DNA of 64,000 nucleotides from Luteococcus sp052116585 (GCF_052116585.1 NZ_JBQKKT010000002.1:186001-250000), one strand, 5' to 3'; counted from the first letter of the stretch, positions 16,506 through 26,990 are shown. A program made the numbers and translations. Notes: generated by a model from the letters alone, not told the origin.

Positions 16506-16967
16506 ATGCAGGACGCACTGATCAGCCTGAGCGGCAATGTGGGCACCGACGTCGAATTCAGTCAGGGGGAGGGCTGGCAGCTGGCGCGCTTCCGCCTGGC
16601 CTGCACGCCCCGTCGCAATCGTGAGGGGACGTGGGTGGACCTGGAGACGACGTGGATCGGGGTTTCCGTGTGGGGACGGATGGCCGAGAATGCCAAGACC
16701 TCGTTGGCCAAGGGAGACCCGGTGCTGGTGGTCGGACGCCTGCGCACCTCGGCGTGGGTGGACGCCGAAGGGGTGCGGCGCGAGCGGCTGGTGGTCGAGG
16801 CCACCGGGCTGGGCCACGACCTGGCGCGTGGGCGGACCGACTTCACCCGCAATGAGCGACGCGTCGTGGCGGAACCAGAGCGCAGCTTCGAGGAGGAGCC
16901 GATCGACGATGTGGACGCAGAGAGCGTGGACGTCGAGACCGGTGAGGTGGTGATGGCCGACGCGTGA
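16506..16967 (+). CDS. ssb: Single-stranded DNA-binding protein
   Basis: A 153-residue OB-fold SSB. The N-terminal ~100 residues carry the family pattern LISLSGNVGTDVEF, FRLACTPRR, TTWIGVSVWGRMAENA and GDPVLVVGRLRTSAW. The C-terminal tail is acidic but ends in VVMADA, so it lacks the canonical DDDIPF tip that recruits partner proteins. This is therefore probably the second, non-essential-type SSB (SsbB-like) rather than the replicative one. ATG 16506 follows AGGAGGAA with ideal spacing. It is monocistronic, with two DnaA-box-like sequences upstream. Confidence 0.88.
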   Translation: MQDALISLSGNVGTDVEFSQGEGWQLARFRLACTPRRNREGTWVDLETTWIGVSVWGRMAENAKTSLAKGDPVLVVGRLRTSAWVDAEGVRRERLVVEATGLGHDLARGRTDFTRNERRVVAEPERSFEEEPIDDVDAESVDVETGEVVMADA

Positions 16968-17076
16968 GCGACGACGCTTGATGGGGGAGCGGGGCGCAAC
17001 TGGCATACTGGGTGACGTTTGCTGCCCCGCTCGGGGCAGTCACCCACGCCCTCGATCGAAGGACATCCTGCCTGCC

Positions 17077-18759
<1,683 letters not shown>

Positions 18760-18780
18760 TCGCAACAGGCCAGAAGATGG

Positions 18781-18813
18781 AAGGAGCCGCACCCCTGAGG
18801 GGTGCGGCTCCTT
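18781..18813. terminator. Bidirectional terminator after ettA
   Basis: A perfect 15-bp stem (18781-18795 with 18799-18813) and a 3-base loop are followed by CGTTGTTGT. It lies between convergent ettA and the DCC1-type gene. Confidence 0.88.
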
Positions 18814-18863
18814 CGTTGTTGTGGCCCAGCGTCCTTGTGGCCCAGCCGTCATGGCGACGCGGG

Positions 18864-19235
18864 TCAGTTCCTGGTCGTGTCCAGACGGCATGTTCCGGTG
18901 CCGCCCGGCAACTGGTGACGGTGGCGGGCCACCCACCGGTAGACCGGCTCCGCCACCACCAGCACGAGCGGATGGCACAGTGCGCGGCCCACCAGTCCCA
19001 GAGTGCCGCTGCCTGTCGAGAGCGCCTCTCCGAAGGCTCGGGCACCGTGGGTCACCGTTGCGTCGGCGGCAACGAACGGAATCTCCTGCCAGGCACGATC
19101 CAGGTCCACACCGGCCTGCGTCAGCGACGCCGGTGACATCGGCCGCACGTGGATCGGTAGCCCCCAGCCCGCCACCACCGATGCAGCACGTGTGCAGAAT
19201 CCGCAGTCCGGGTCGTAGAAGAGAGTGCCTCGCAT
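18864..19235 (-). CDS. DCC1-like thiol-disulfide oxidoreductase family (DUF393) protein
   Basis: A 123-residue protein with the DUF393 hallmark YDPDCGFCTRAA at its N-terminus (the DxxCxxC pattern, here DCGFC). It then has the IHVRPMSP region and a C-terminal hydrophobic segment (LVGRALCHPLVLVVAEPVYR). The family is thought to have a thioredoxin-like fold, but no substrate is established. ATG 19235 starts directly at the conserved MRGTLFYDPDCGF; the longer open frame upstream is a shadow of the neighbouring gene. Convergent with ettA. Confidence 0.82.
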   Translation of the reverse strand: MRGTLFYDPDCGFCTRAASVVAGWGLPIHVRPMSPASLTQAGVDLDRAWQEIPFVAADATVTHGARAFGEALSTGSGTLGLVGRALCHPLVLVVAEPVYRWVARHRHQLPGGTGTCRLDTTRN

Positions 19236-19282
19236 ATGGCCATTCTCACCCACGCGGATCCTGACAGTCGCGGTAGGCCGCG

Positions 19283-19678
19283 TCAGACGGCGACGCTGCA
19301 GCGCTGCTCGAAGCTGGTCACACGGTAGTCGTAGCGGTACAGATTGCTGACTCGACGCTCGTCGATGTTCAGGCTGTGCACCACGAAGCTGCCCGCGGCC
19401 AGATCCACGTCGGTCACCCGCACGTACTGGGTGGGGGAGTCCGGGTCGTGGTTGGCCTCCACCGCGGCGGCCAGCGACTGGGCCTTCCACATCAAGGAAT
19501 CCATCACCACGGCGGTCTGGGTGGCGGTGCGCACCGTCGGATCGATGCTGACGGTGGCAAAGCAGTGCCGGGCATACGGGATGCCGACGTAGTCAGCACG
19601 TGCCGTGCTGGTGGTCAGGGGAACGGCCAGCAAGCCAAGGGTGGCCGCACCGGCAGCCAAGAGGGCGCGACGACGCAT
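19283..19678 (-). CDS. Small secreted protein with two cysteines (family member 1)
   Basis: A 131-residue protein not recognised from known families. It starts with MRRRALLAAGAATLGLLAV, an export signal with an arginine cluster that could be Sec or Tat, and is probably cleaved after TSTARA. The mature part (~103 aa) has one Cys near its start (RHCFATVSID) and one near its end (EQRCSVAV), suggesting a disulfide. ATG 19678 is preferred over ATG 19690 because GGAGAGAG immediately precedes it. It is clearly similar to the product at 21168-21536, sharing VT-D/E-VD and DYRV-x3-EQ-x-C. An MFS exporter gene lies between the two. Confidence 0.7.
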   Translation of the reverse strand: MRRRALLAAGAATLGLLAVPLTTSTARADYVGIPYARHCFATVSIDPTVRTATQTAVVMDSLMWKAQSLAAAVEANHDPDSPTQYVRVTDVDLAAGSFVVHSLNIDERRVSNLYRYDYRVTSFEQRCSVAV

Positions 19679-19814
19679 TTCTCTCTCCATCTCTGTGATG
19701 ACAGGCGATCCCTGAAGGTCAAGGATTCGCCTCCATTGTTCGATGGTAGTGCCAACAGGTCGACCACCAGAATTTGCGTTCAGTTAAGTCCCGCCATGTG
19801 GCAGCATCAGCCAG

Positions 19815-21122
19815 GTGACCCGACGGCCCAGCATCCTGCTCGACACCCGCCCCTTCAAGGCATCCCGCCATTTCACCTGGATGTGGCTCGGTGCCCTCGT
19901 GGCCGGCGTCGGGAACTCGCTCACCGCCGTGGCAGTGGGCTTGCACGTCTACGAACTCACCCATTCAACCTTCGCGGTCTCCATGGTGGGGGTGATCGCG
20001 CTGCTGCCCACCCTGTTCGCCGGCCTGTACGGCGGCACCATCGTCGACCGGTATGACCGGCGCGTCGTGGCACTCCTGGCCGCCCTGCTGGCATGGAGCT
20101 CCACCGCGGTGATCGCCGCCCTTGCATGGCTGGACATGGAGACCATCTGGACGCTGTATCTGTTCTCTGCCCTCAGCACGATCGGCGCGACGCTGGTCAG
20201 CGCCTCCCGCCAGGCGATCATCCCGAACCTGCTGGAGGCCGAACTGCTGCCGGCGGCGGGTGCGCTGAACGGCATGAGCATGGGGCTGCAGATCACGCTT
20301 GGCCCCAGTCTGGCCGGACTGCTCGTGGCACGGTTCGGGTTCGCCTGGACCTACACACTGGACCTGGTGCTCTTCTGCGGAGCCTTCCTGGGGCTCGCAG
20401 CCCTGCCCGCCATGCCACCCGAGGCCGGGGGGCAGACCAAGGCCTGGGCGGCAATCCGGGAATCCTTCGCCTACATCCGCCAGACGCCCGTGGTGGCGAT
20501 GAGCTTCGTCGTCGACATCATCGCCATGACCTTCGGCAACCCCCGCTCCCTGTTCCCGGCGCTCGGTGCCATCGCCATCGGTGGTGGCCCGGTGACGGCG
20601 GGAATCCTGGCCGCAGCCTCCGCGGTGGGTGCCGTGCTGTGCAGCCTGCTCAGCGGGCGAATCGTCGGCTGGAGCAGGCACGGGCGTGCTGTGAACCTGT
20701 CGGTGATCGCCTACGGGATCTTCACCGTCGGGCTGGGAGTGGTGGTGCTTCTGGTTCGCACTGGCCTGTGGCCGGGCGGGGTGGGAACGCCGGACCGGAT
20801 GAATTCCTCCGCCATGTGGGCTGCGATGGTGATGCTGCTGGGGATGGGCGCAACGGACAATGTCTCGGCCATCTTCCGCAACACGATCCTGCAGCAGGCG
20901 GTGCCCGACCGGATCCGCGGCCGGATGCAGGGGATCTACATCATGGTGGTCACTGGCGGACCGCGCCTGGGTGACCTCTTCGTCGGCCTGTTGGCCATCG
21001 GCGCCGTGTGGGCCCCGCCGCTGGTGGGCGGTCTGGCCATCATCGGGCTCGTGGCCGTGCTGGCGCGGGCCGTGCCAGGATTCCACCGCTACGACGCGCA
21101 TGCCAGCGCAGCCCGGACATGA
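19815..21122 (+). CDS. MFS transporter, EntS-like (MFS_3 type)
   Basis: A 435-residue major facilitator with about 12 membrane helices. The MFS A-motif appears as GGTIVDRYDRRVVAL after helix 2, and a second half-motif as PDRIRGRMQGIYIMV, which is typical of the EntS/enterobactin-exporter-like group. Such proteins export siderophores, drugs or other small molecules; the substrate is unknown here. GTG 19815 is the likely start, with the second helix motif in the expected place. The gene is flanked on both sides by minus-strand genes for related small secreted proteins, which may reflect a functional link or a local duplication. Confidence 0.82.
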   Translation: MTRRPSILLDTRPFKASRHFTWMWLGALVAGVGNSLTAVAVGLHVYELTHSTFAVSMVGVIALLPTLFAGLYGGTIVDRYDRRVVALLAALLAWSSTAVIAALAWLDMETIWTLYLFSALSTIGATLVSASRQAIIPNLLEAELLPAAGALNGMSMGLQITLGPSLAGLLVARFGFAWTYTLDLVLFCGAFLGLAALPAMPPEAGGQTKAWAAIRESFAYIRQTPVVAMSFVVDIIAMTFGNPRSLFPALGAIAIGGGPVTAGILAAASAVGAVLCSLLSGRIVGWSRHGRAVNLSVIAYGIFTVGLGVVVLLVRTGLWPGGVGTPDRMNSSAMWAAMVMLLGMGATDNVSAIFRNTILQQAVPDRIRGRMQGIYIMVVTGGPRLGDLFVGLLAIGAVWAPPLVGGLAIIGLVAVLARAVPGFHRYDAHASAART

Positions 21123-21123
21123 C

Positions 21124-21157
21124 GGTGGGCCCGCCCCCACCCCGGGACGGGCCCACC
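21124..21157. terminator. Terminator hairpin between the MFS gene and the second secreted-protein gene
   Basis: A 10-bp stem (21124-21133 with 21148-21157) starts two bases after the MFS stop and precedes the convergent gene end at 21168. Confidence 0.65.
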
Positions 21158-21167
21158 AGAGATCGGA

Positions 21168-21536
21168 TCAGGGGCGAGTCTGGATCACGGCGAAGCAGTC
21201 CTGCTCCAGGATCTCCTCGACGCGGTAGTCAGAGAAGACGCCAGTGGCGACCCAGGTCTGGTCGTAGGTGTGCATGGCCTTCATGGTGCCGGTGGTGGGG
21301 TCGACCTCGGTGACGCTCAGGCCGGCGTTGTAGGCCTTGTTGGCCACGCGGGCCATGTTGTAGCGCAGCTGGGTGCTGGTGTACCCGTCGGTCTCGAACT
21401 GGACCTTGGTGTAGCACATGCCCTGACGCTGCGTGCCGTCGGGATCCAGAGCGGCCTGGGCGTTGCCGGCGGCCAGGGGGGCGGCCAGGAAGCCCAGGGC
21501 GACGGTGGTGGCGGCGAGCTTGCCGAATGCCTTCAT
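21168..21536 (-). CDS. Small secreted protein with two cysteines (family member 2)
   Basis: A 122-residue protein with a Sec signal peptide (MKAFGKLAATTVALGFLAAP, cleavage after GNAQA). The mature part has a Cys near its start (GMCYTKVQF) and one near its end (EQDCFAVIQ). Its second half aligns with the protein at 19283-19678: SVTEVDPTTGT versus RVTDVDLAAGS, and DYRVEEILEQDC versus DYRVTSFEQRC. AAGGAGAACGTC gives a strong ribosome binding site before ATG 21536. Function unknown; an extracellular, disulfide-bonded role is inferred. It is the diverged paralogue of the first member. Confidence 0.7.
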   Translation of the reverse strand: MKAFGKLAATTVALGFLAAPLAAGNAQAALDPDGTQRQGMCYTKVQFETDGYTSTQLRYNMARVANKAYNAGLSVTEVDPTTGTMKAMHTYDQTWVATGVFSDYRVEEILEQDCFAVIQTRP

Positions 21537-21682
21537 GACGTTCTCCTTGATTCTCGGGGGTGCAGGAGGATCTCTGGTGAGAGAGTCTCTGTAGGGAAAG
21601 GATTGCCGCGCGTGGCGCCATCAGCTTCCCAATGTGTTGTGACTTCGCTCAAGCGTCATAAATTGCATTCAGTTCGGTTAAC

Positions 21683-22018
21683 TCAGCTCCGGTCCTCGGG
21701 CATCTCGATCTCGCCCAGATCGCTCCAGCCGTCCTGGGGGATCTCGTAGCTGATGACCTTCGGCCGGTTGGCGGCGTACTGGCCCTGTTCCTTCATGGCC
21801 TTCTTGAAGTGCTCGCTGTTCACGTGCGCCGAGCCGGCCTCGCCGTCCTTGTAGGCCTCGATCAGGATGTACTCGTTGGGGTTCTCGACACTGCGCGACC
21901 AGTCGAACCACAGGCAACCGGGCTCGGCGCGGCAGGCGTCGGTGAACTCCTGTGTCAGCGACATGAAGTCGTCGGCGTACTCGGGCTTGACGTCCCACTT
22001 CACGGTGATGGTGATCAT
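21683..22018 (-). CDS. Antibiotic-biosynthesis-monooxygenase (ABM) domain protein, quinol-monooxygenase-like
   Basis: A 111-residue single ABM-domain protein (ferredoxin-like alpha-beta barrel, dimeric in relatives such as YgiN). Typical segments are an N-terminal beta strand MITITVKWDVKPEYADDF, then EPGCLWFDWSRSVENPNEYILIE split by a turn, and SEHFKKAM with the conserved His. Members act as cofactor-free monooxygenases on quinols or polyketides, or have no known activity. No partner genes indicate a pathway. The gene is separated by 146 bases from the secreted-protein gene and lies back to back with the DUF3800 gene. Confidence 0.8.
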   Translation of the reverse strand: MITITVKWDVKPEYADDFMSLTQEFTDACRAEPGCLWFDWSRSVENPNEYILIEAYKDGEAGSAHVNSEHFKKAMKEQGQYAANRPKVISYEIPQDGWSDLGEIEMPEDRS

Positions 22019-22101
22019 GCAGCCATTCTGCCCGGATCCTACGGGGCCGCGGAAAATGTCAGTGCCGAGTGGTGGACTTGGATCATGCAGAGGGAGGAGC
22101 C

Positions 22102-22773
22102 GTGAGGCTGGTCTATGTGGACGACTCGGGCGCAGAGATCTCCGGGATCGCCTGCTTCAGCTGGGTCGAGGTGCCGGAGGAGGCGTGGGCGCCGGTACTC
22201 GGTGCCTGGCTGGACTACCGCGATGAGCTGTGGCGTCATCATGGCGTGGGCAAGACCGTCGAGATCCACTCCACCAGCTTCACCAATGGCCGTGGTCGGC
22301 CGTCGTGCAATGACCAGCTCAACGCGTCCAAGCTGGCCCGACGGGAGGTCTTCGAACGGGGACTCGACGTCCTGGCCACCCAGTCCATGGTGCAGGTGGG
22401 CAGTGTCTTCGGCCGCACCCGAGGCCGTCGCGGCGAATACCGAGACGAGCGGATGCGCGTCTACCAGGAGATGGTCCTCCTGCTCGACGATCGGATGCGG
22501 CAACGAGGCGAACGCGCGCTCGTGGTGATGGACGGCGACGGCACGGACACCGGCTACGCGACGGCCCATCGGGCGCTACGTCGTAGTACCCGTCACGTGG
22601 TGGAGGATCCGATCTTCCAGCACTCGGACCGCAGTCACTGGCTGCAGATGGCGGACATGGTGGCCTACTCCGCCTACCAGGAAGTACTCGCCCATCCGGC
22701 CAAGGCCTTCAGCCACGCGTGGTATCCGCGATTTCGTGAGCAGGACGTTCTGGGTGGACCGTGCCAGGTGTGA
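22102..22773 (+). CDS. DUF3800-domain protein
   Basis: A 223-residue protein that opens with RLVYVDDSGAEISG, the YxDxSG motif of DUF3800, and has later conserved acidic residues (LVVMDGDGTD) and LQMADMVAYSAYQ near the C-terminus. These acidic clusters suggest an RNase H-like metal site, but the biochemical function is not established. DUF3800 proteins are often found on mobile or defence-related DNA. The start chosen is GTG 22102, preceded by GAGGAG; the frame opens earlier at 22069 without a good site. It is flanked by unrelated genes and followed by a hairpin. Confidence 0.75.
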   Translation: MRLVYVDDSGAEISGIACFSWVEVPEEAWAPVLGAWLDYRDELWRHHGVGKTVEIHSTSFTNGRGRPSCNDQLNASKLARREVFERGLDVLATQSMVQVGSVFGRTRGRRGEYRDERMRVYQEMVLLLDDRMRQRGERALVVMDGDGTDTGYATAHRALRRSTRHVVEDPIFQHSDRSHWLQMADMVAYSAYQEVLAHPAKAFSHAWYPRFREQDVLGGPCQV

Positions 22774-22793
22774 GCCGGCCGGAAAAAGAAGCT

Positions 22794-22826
22794 GGACCCG
22801 TCTCCCTGCATGCACAGGACGGGTCC
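22794..22826. terminator. Terminator-like hairpin after the DUF3800 gene
   Basis: A 9-bp stem GGACCCGTC/GACGGGTCC (22794-22802, 22818-22826) encloses a 15-base loop. It lies between the convergent DUF3800 and FrnE-like genes. Confidence 0.55.
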
Positions 22827-22876
22827 GCAACTCAAGGATAGGTCATTCGCCCGGCCGGTACATGCAAGGGCCAGTG

Positions 22877-23620
22877 TCAGTTGCAGCCCTCGGGGCCACA
22901 GGAGGGGCCAGTGGTGTCCATCCCGTCGATGCCGGGGACGGCCAACGGCTGGATCCTCGGATGTGACTCGTCCCAGACCTGCCTCAGGGCCTGCTCGAAG
23001 ACCTCTGCGGGCTGGGCCCCCGAGATGCCGTACTTGTTCTCCAGGACGAAGAAGGGAACGCCCTGGATTCCCAGCTGGCCGGCCAGCTGGATGTCATTGG
23101 CCACGGCCTGGTCCAGTCGGTGCGCCTCGGGACTGTCGCCCACGGCGATGGCGGCCTTGTCGGCGTCCATGCCCGCCTGACCCGCGATCCGCACCAACAC
23201 CTCGGGATCGGAGATGGACTCACCGTCGGTGAAGTGCGCCTTCAGCAGGGCGATCTTCAGCGTGCGTGCGACAGCGCCAGAGGGATCCTCGACCCGGGCC
23301 GCGTGCAGGAGGCGATGCGCACGGCGGCTGTTGGCCACCTGGACGGAATCGAAGTCCAGCACCAGACCCTCGGATGCGCCAGCCGCGCGCACCTGGCCGA
23401 ACATCTGCTCCACCTGGTCCCGGGGCATGCCCTTGGTGGCAGAGAGGTAGTCCACCTCGGTGCCGTCGTAGGCCTCGGGCAGGGTGGGGTCCAGCTGGTA
23501 GCTGTGCAGGCGCACCTCAACCTGGTCCTTGTGCGGGAAGTCGTCCAGCACGCGCTCGAAGCGGGTCAGGCCGATGTAGCACCACGGGCAGGCAATGTCG
23601 GACCAGATGTCGATCTCCAT
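22877..23620 (-). CDS. FrnE-like DsbA-family thiol oxidoreductase
   Basis: A 247-residue cytoplasmic DsbA-fold protein of the FrnE/HCCA-isomerase-like group. The active site CPWC lies in IDIWSDIACPWCYIGLTRFE at the N-terminus and the cis-proline loop is GIQGVPFFVLENKYGISGAQ. The C-terminus ends in a CGPEGCN motif, a second cysteine pair seen in many actinobacterial members. No signal peptide is present, so it acts inside the cell, probably on disulfides or small thiols. ATG 23620 is used; the longer frame to 23647 adds a non-homologous stretch. Confidence 0.85.
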   Translation of the reverse strand: MEIDIWSDIACPWCYIGLTRFERVLDDFPHKDQVEVRLHSYQLDPTLPEAYDGTEVDYLSATKGMPRDQVEQMFGQVRAAGASEGLVLDFDSVQVANSRRAHRLLHAARVEDPSGAVARTLKIALLKAHFTDGESISDPEVLVRIAGQAGMDADKAAIAVGDSPEAHRLDQAVANDIQLAGQLGIQGVPFFVLENKYGISGAQPAEVFEQALRQVWDESHPRIQPLAVPGIDGMDTTGPSCGPEGCN

Positions 23621-23677
23621 ACCGGGACAACCCGGACCGCGGTCCATTTGTTCCCGGGCCTCAGGTGTTCCCGGGCT

Positions 23678-26527
23678 TCAGCGGTGGGCGGCCAGGAGCT
23701 CACCCAGGGTCATCGCGTCGCGATCCTCCAGATCCTTGGCCTGCTTGCGGCAGCTGAAGCCGTCGGCCAGCACGATCGCGTCGGGATGGGTGCGCAGGGC
23801 CGGCAGCAGGTCGTGCTCGGCCACCTTCACGCTCACCTCGTAGTGGCCCTTCTCGACGCCGAAGTTGCCGGCCAGGCCGCAGCAGCCGCCCAGGGTGACA
23901 ACCTCGGCACCCGTGCGGGCCAGGATCTCCGCGTCGGCCTTCCAGCCCAGCACCGATGCATGGTGGCAGTGCGGCTGCGCGACGATGGTGTGGCCCGACA
24001 GGTTGGGCAGCGCCAGATCATCCACGGTCAGCAGCAGTTCCGCCAGGGTGTGCATGCCCTGCGCGATGGCCTCCACCCGGGGCTCGTCGTGCAGCAACTC
24101 CTTGGCATCCGAACGCCACACCGCCAGACAGCTGGGTTCCATGCCGACAATCGGGATGCCCGCCTCGACGATGGGGTACAGCACTTCCACTGCCGCGCGG
24201 AGCTGCTTGCGCGCCCCGTCGAGCTGGCCAGTGGTGATCCAGGTGAGACCGCAGCAGGCATTCTCCTGCAGCACACGAGGCTCGAAACCGGCCGCCACCA
24301 GCGTCTGCACCAGACCCGCCAACTGGTTGCCCACGAAGGAGTCGGTGAACGAGTCCACCCAGATGACGCACTCCCGGCGAGGCAGGACACCCCCAGGCTC
24401 GGCCCCCGTTGGGCGGGTCGCCGCCACCATTCCTCGATCCTTTCGAGGGGGCGTGCCGTCGAGCGACTTGCGTGCGCTTCCGGCCACCCGGAATTCGGGC
24501 ATCGGACGGCGCTGGTCGACGCCGGCCGCCCACCGGACCGCGTGCTTGAGGCCCGGCAGCTGGGTGCCCAGATTGGCGATCGCGCCAACCCCGGGCACCT
24601 TGGTCACCAGCCGACCCCAGCGGGGCAGCCAGCCCATCGCATAATGGCTCATCGGCCGCAACCGTCCCTTGTAGCTCTCGTGGAGCACCCGAGACTTGTA
24701 GCTGGGCATGTCGATGCCGGTGGGGCAGTCGTGCGAGCAGCCCTTGCAGCTCAGGCACAGGTCCAGGGCCTCGTGCACCTCGGGGGAGCGCCACCCCTGG
24801 GCAACCAGCGAACCGTTCACCATTTCCTGCAGCACTCGGGCCCGGCCGCGCGTGGAGTCCTTCTCGTCGCGGGTTGCCTGGAAGGACGGGCACATCACGC
24901 CGCCACCGGCCGTGGAATCGGCCAGACACTTGCCCACGCCGGTGCACTGGTGCACGGCCTTGACGAACTCGGGATCCTCCAGCCGCAGCGGGGAATTGAC
25001 CGTCGCAGCCACGCGGATGTCGGCCTCGACCGGAACCGGGTCCACCAGGACGCCGGGATTGAGCAGGTTCTTGGGGTCGAAGAGCTGCTTCACCTGCCCG
25101 AACAGGGAGAGCGCCTCCGGCGAGTACATGGCCGGCAGCAGGGCAGACCGGGCCCGTCCATCGCCGTGCTCGCCACTCATCGAACCGCCATGCCGGGCGG
25201 CCAGCGCCGCGGCCTGCTCCACGAACTCGCGGTAGGCGGCCGGACCGTTGGGCTTGTCCAGCGGGAAGTCGATGCGGCAGTGCACACAGCCGTCGCCGAA
25301 GTGGCCATAGGGTAGGCCCTGCAGACCGTGCTCGGTCAACAGCGCGTCGAACTCGCGCAGATAGGCACCCAGGCGTGCGGGCGGGACGGCAGCGTCCTCC
25401 CAGCCGGCATAGGCCGGGTTGGCCAGGCTGACGCCGGCCAGGCCGGCGCCATCGGCCCGAATCTTCCACAGCTGGGCTGCCAACGCCCGGTCGTCAACCA
25501 CCCATGCCTCCAGGGCATGGGCGGCGTCGGCCAGGGCCTGGCAGCGTTCCCGGACCTCGGTCTCGTCCTCGCCCACGAGTTCGACGAAGACCCAGCCGTC
25601 GCCGCGGGGCAGTGCGGGCAGGGCCGCGGCCCCGTGCTGGCGCTCCACCACGTCGTAGATGCGACGATCCATGCCTTCGCAGGCAACCGGTGCGAACTCC
25701 AGGATGGTGGGCATGTCATCGGCCGCCTCGGGCATCGACGCGTAACCCAGCGCCACCATCATGGAGACGGGGGCATCGGCCACCAGGCGCACCGTGGCGC
25801 CGGTGATGATGCCGAGCGTGCCCTCCGTGCCGCTGAAGAACTTCGCGACGTCGAAGCCCTTCTCCGGCAGCAGGTGCTCCAGCGAATACCCCGAGACCTG
25901 ACGGCTGAAGTGCCCGAACTCGGTGCGGATCGTGCCCAGGTTCGTCGCCACCAGGTCGCGCAGGGCCGGAAGGGGAGTGGCATCGCTGCCACCCTCGCCC
26001 AGACGCACCAGCTCGCCGGTTCCGGTGATGACGTCGAGCGCCACCACATTGTCGGCGCTGCGGCCATAGCCCAGCGCGCGCGGGCCGCACGCATTGTTGC
26101 CGATCATGCCGCCGATGGTGCAGCGGGTGGCCGTGGACGGGTCCGGCCCGAAGCGCAGCGCGTGCGGGCGGGCGGCGACCTGCAGGTTCTGCTGCACCAC
26201 TCCGGGTTGCACGACGGCGGTGCGCGTCTCAGGGTCGATGCCGCCAATGGCATTCAGGTGCCGGGCGACGTCGATCACCAGACCTTCGCCGATCGCATTG
26301 CCCGCGCAGGAGGTACCCGCACCACGGGGGACGATCGGCAGGCCAACGGTCAGTGCCGCCCGGACGACGGTGGTCAGCTCGTCAACGGTCCGCGGCCGGG
26401 CGACGGCCTGCGGGACCACTCGGTAGATCGAGCCGTCACTGGAGTAGATGGCCCGCGTCAGGGTGCTGGTGTCGGTGCACGCGGCGGCGCCGGGCTGGGC
26501 GAGGAATTCGTCGAGCAGGCTGGTCAC
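23678..26527 (-). CDS. FAD- and Fe-S-containing 2-hydroxyacid dehydrogenase (GlcD-GlcF-like fusion)
   Basis: A 949-residue fusion. Residues ~35-220 form a PCMH FAD-binding domain (PIVPRGAGTSCAGNAIGEG; IGGMIGNNACGPRALGYG) and ~220-500 the FAD-oxidase C-terminal domain. From ~530 two ferredoxin-type clusters occur (CTGVGKCLADST...CPSF; CLSCKGCSHDCPTG), followed by CCG domains (CCGLTWITTG, CCGLAGNFG). This layout is typical of D-lactate or other D-2-hydroxyacid dehydrogenases that feed electrons to the quinone pool. The start is GTG 26527, four bases after the marR stop, so the two form one transcript. The exact hydroxyacid is unknown. Confidence 0.87.
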   Translation of the reverse strand: MTSLLDEFLAQPGAAACTDTSTLTRAIYSSDGSIYRVVPQAVARPRTVDELTTVVRAALTVGLPIVPRGAGTSCAGNAIGEGLVIDVARHLNAIGGIDPETRTAVVQPGVVQQNLQVAARPHALRFGPDPSTATRCTIGGMIGNNACGPRALGYGRSADNVVALDVITGTGELVRLGEGGSDATPLPALRDLVATNLGTIRTEFGHFSRQVSGYSLEHLLPEKGFDVAKFFSGTEGTLGIITGATVRLVADAPVSMMVALGYASMPEAADDMPTILEFAPVACEGMDRRIYDVVERQHGAAALPALPRGDGWVFVELVGEDETEVRERCQALADAAHALEAWVVDDRALAAQLWKIRADGAGLAGVSLANPAYAGWEDAAVPPARLGAYLREFDALLTEHGLQGLPYGHFGDGCVHCRIDFPLDKPNGPAAYREFVEQAAALAARHGGSMSGEHGDGRARSALLPAMYSPEALSLFGQVKQLFDPKNLLNPGVLVDPVPVEADIRVAATVNSPLRLEDPEFVKAVHQCTGVGKCLADSTAGGGVMCPSFQATRDEKDSTRGRARVLQEMVNGSLVAQGWRSPEVHEALDLCLSCKGCSHDCPTGIDMPSYKSRVLHESYKGRLRPMSHYAMGWLPRWGRLVTKVPGVGAIANLGTQLPGLKHAVRWAAGVDQRRPMPEFRVAGSARKSLDGTPPRKDRGMVAATRPTGAEPGGVLPRRECVIWVDSFTDSFVGNQLAGLVQTLVAAGFEPRVLQENACCGLTWITTGQLDGARKQLRAAVEVLYPIVEAGIPIVGMEPSCLAVWRSDAKELLHDEPRVEAIAQGMHTLAELLLTVDDLALPNLSGHTIVAQPHCHHASVLGWKADAEILARTGAEVVTLGGCCGLAGNFGVEKGHYEVSVKVAEHDLLPALRTHPDAIVLADGFSCRKQAKDLEDRDAMTLGELLAAHR

Positions 26528-26531
26528 GTGC

Positions 26532-26990
26532 TCAGTCTTCCACTGACAGGATGGCTTCCATGACTCGTCCCATGGCCTTGAAGTCCTCGGGGTCAGCGGC
26601 GTCGACGAGGATGCGGCGCACCGCGGCGACGTGGTTGGGGGCTGCCTCTTCCAGCAGCTTGTAACCGCGATCGGTGAGGATGGCCATCACACCCCGACGA
26701 TCGTCGGGCGCGGCGCAGCGCTCAACCCAGCCGGACTTCTCCATGCGGGAGACGGCGTGGGTGAGGCGGGAGCGGGACTGGTGGACCAGTTCTGCCAGCT
26801 CGCTCATGCGGCACCGGCGGTTCTCGCTCTCGGAGAGCACCACCAGGATCTCGTACTCGGCAAGGTCGAGTCCATGACGCCGCAGGTCCTGGTCAAGGTA
26901 GTAGTCCACCCTGGCAGTGGCCAGCAGCCACTTGCGCCAGATCCGCTGCTGCTCGTCGTTCAACCAGAGGGAGTCGTCGGGGTCGGCCAT
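26532..26990 (-). CDS. MarR-family transcriptional regulator
   Basis: A 152-residue winged-helix regulator. The helical N-terminus is followed by LAEYEILVVLSESENRRCRM, the recognition region SELAELVHQSRSRLTHAVSR and the wing DDRRGVMAILTDRGYKLLE. MarR proteins are dimers that usually repress adjacent genes and release DNA when bound by a small ligand. It lies directly upstream of the 2-hydroxyacid dehydrogenase gene in the same transcript, so it may control it and itself. ATG 26990 gives the usual family length; the frame beyond has no similarity. Confidence 0.88.
   Translation of the reverse strand: MADPDDSLWLNDEQQRIWRKWLLATARVDYYLDQDLRRHGLDLAEYEILVVLSESENRRCRMSELAELVHQSRSRLTHAVSRMEKSGWVERCAAPDDRRGVMAILTDRGYKLLEEAAPNHVAAVRRILVDAADPEDFKAMGRVMEAILSVED

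Noticed and set aside
23120..25315. 731-codon plus-strand frame opposite the FAD/Fe-S dehydrogenase
   Set aside because: High-GC shadow frame, rich in His/Gln/Arg, without recognisable motifs; the opposite strand is clearly coding.
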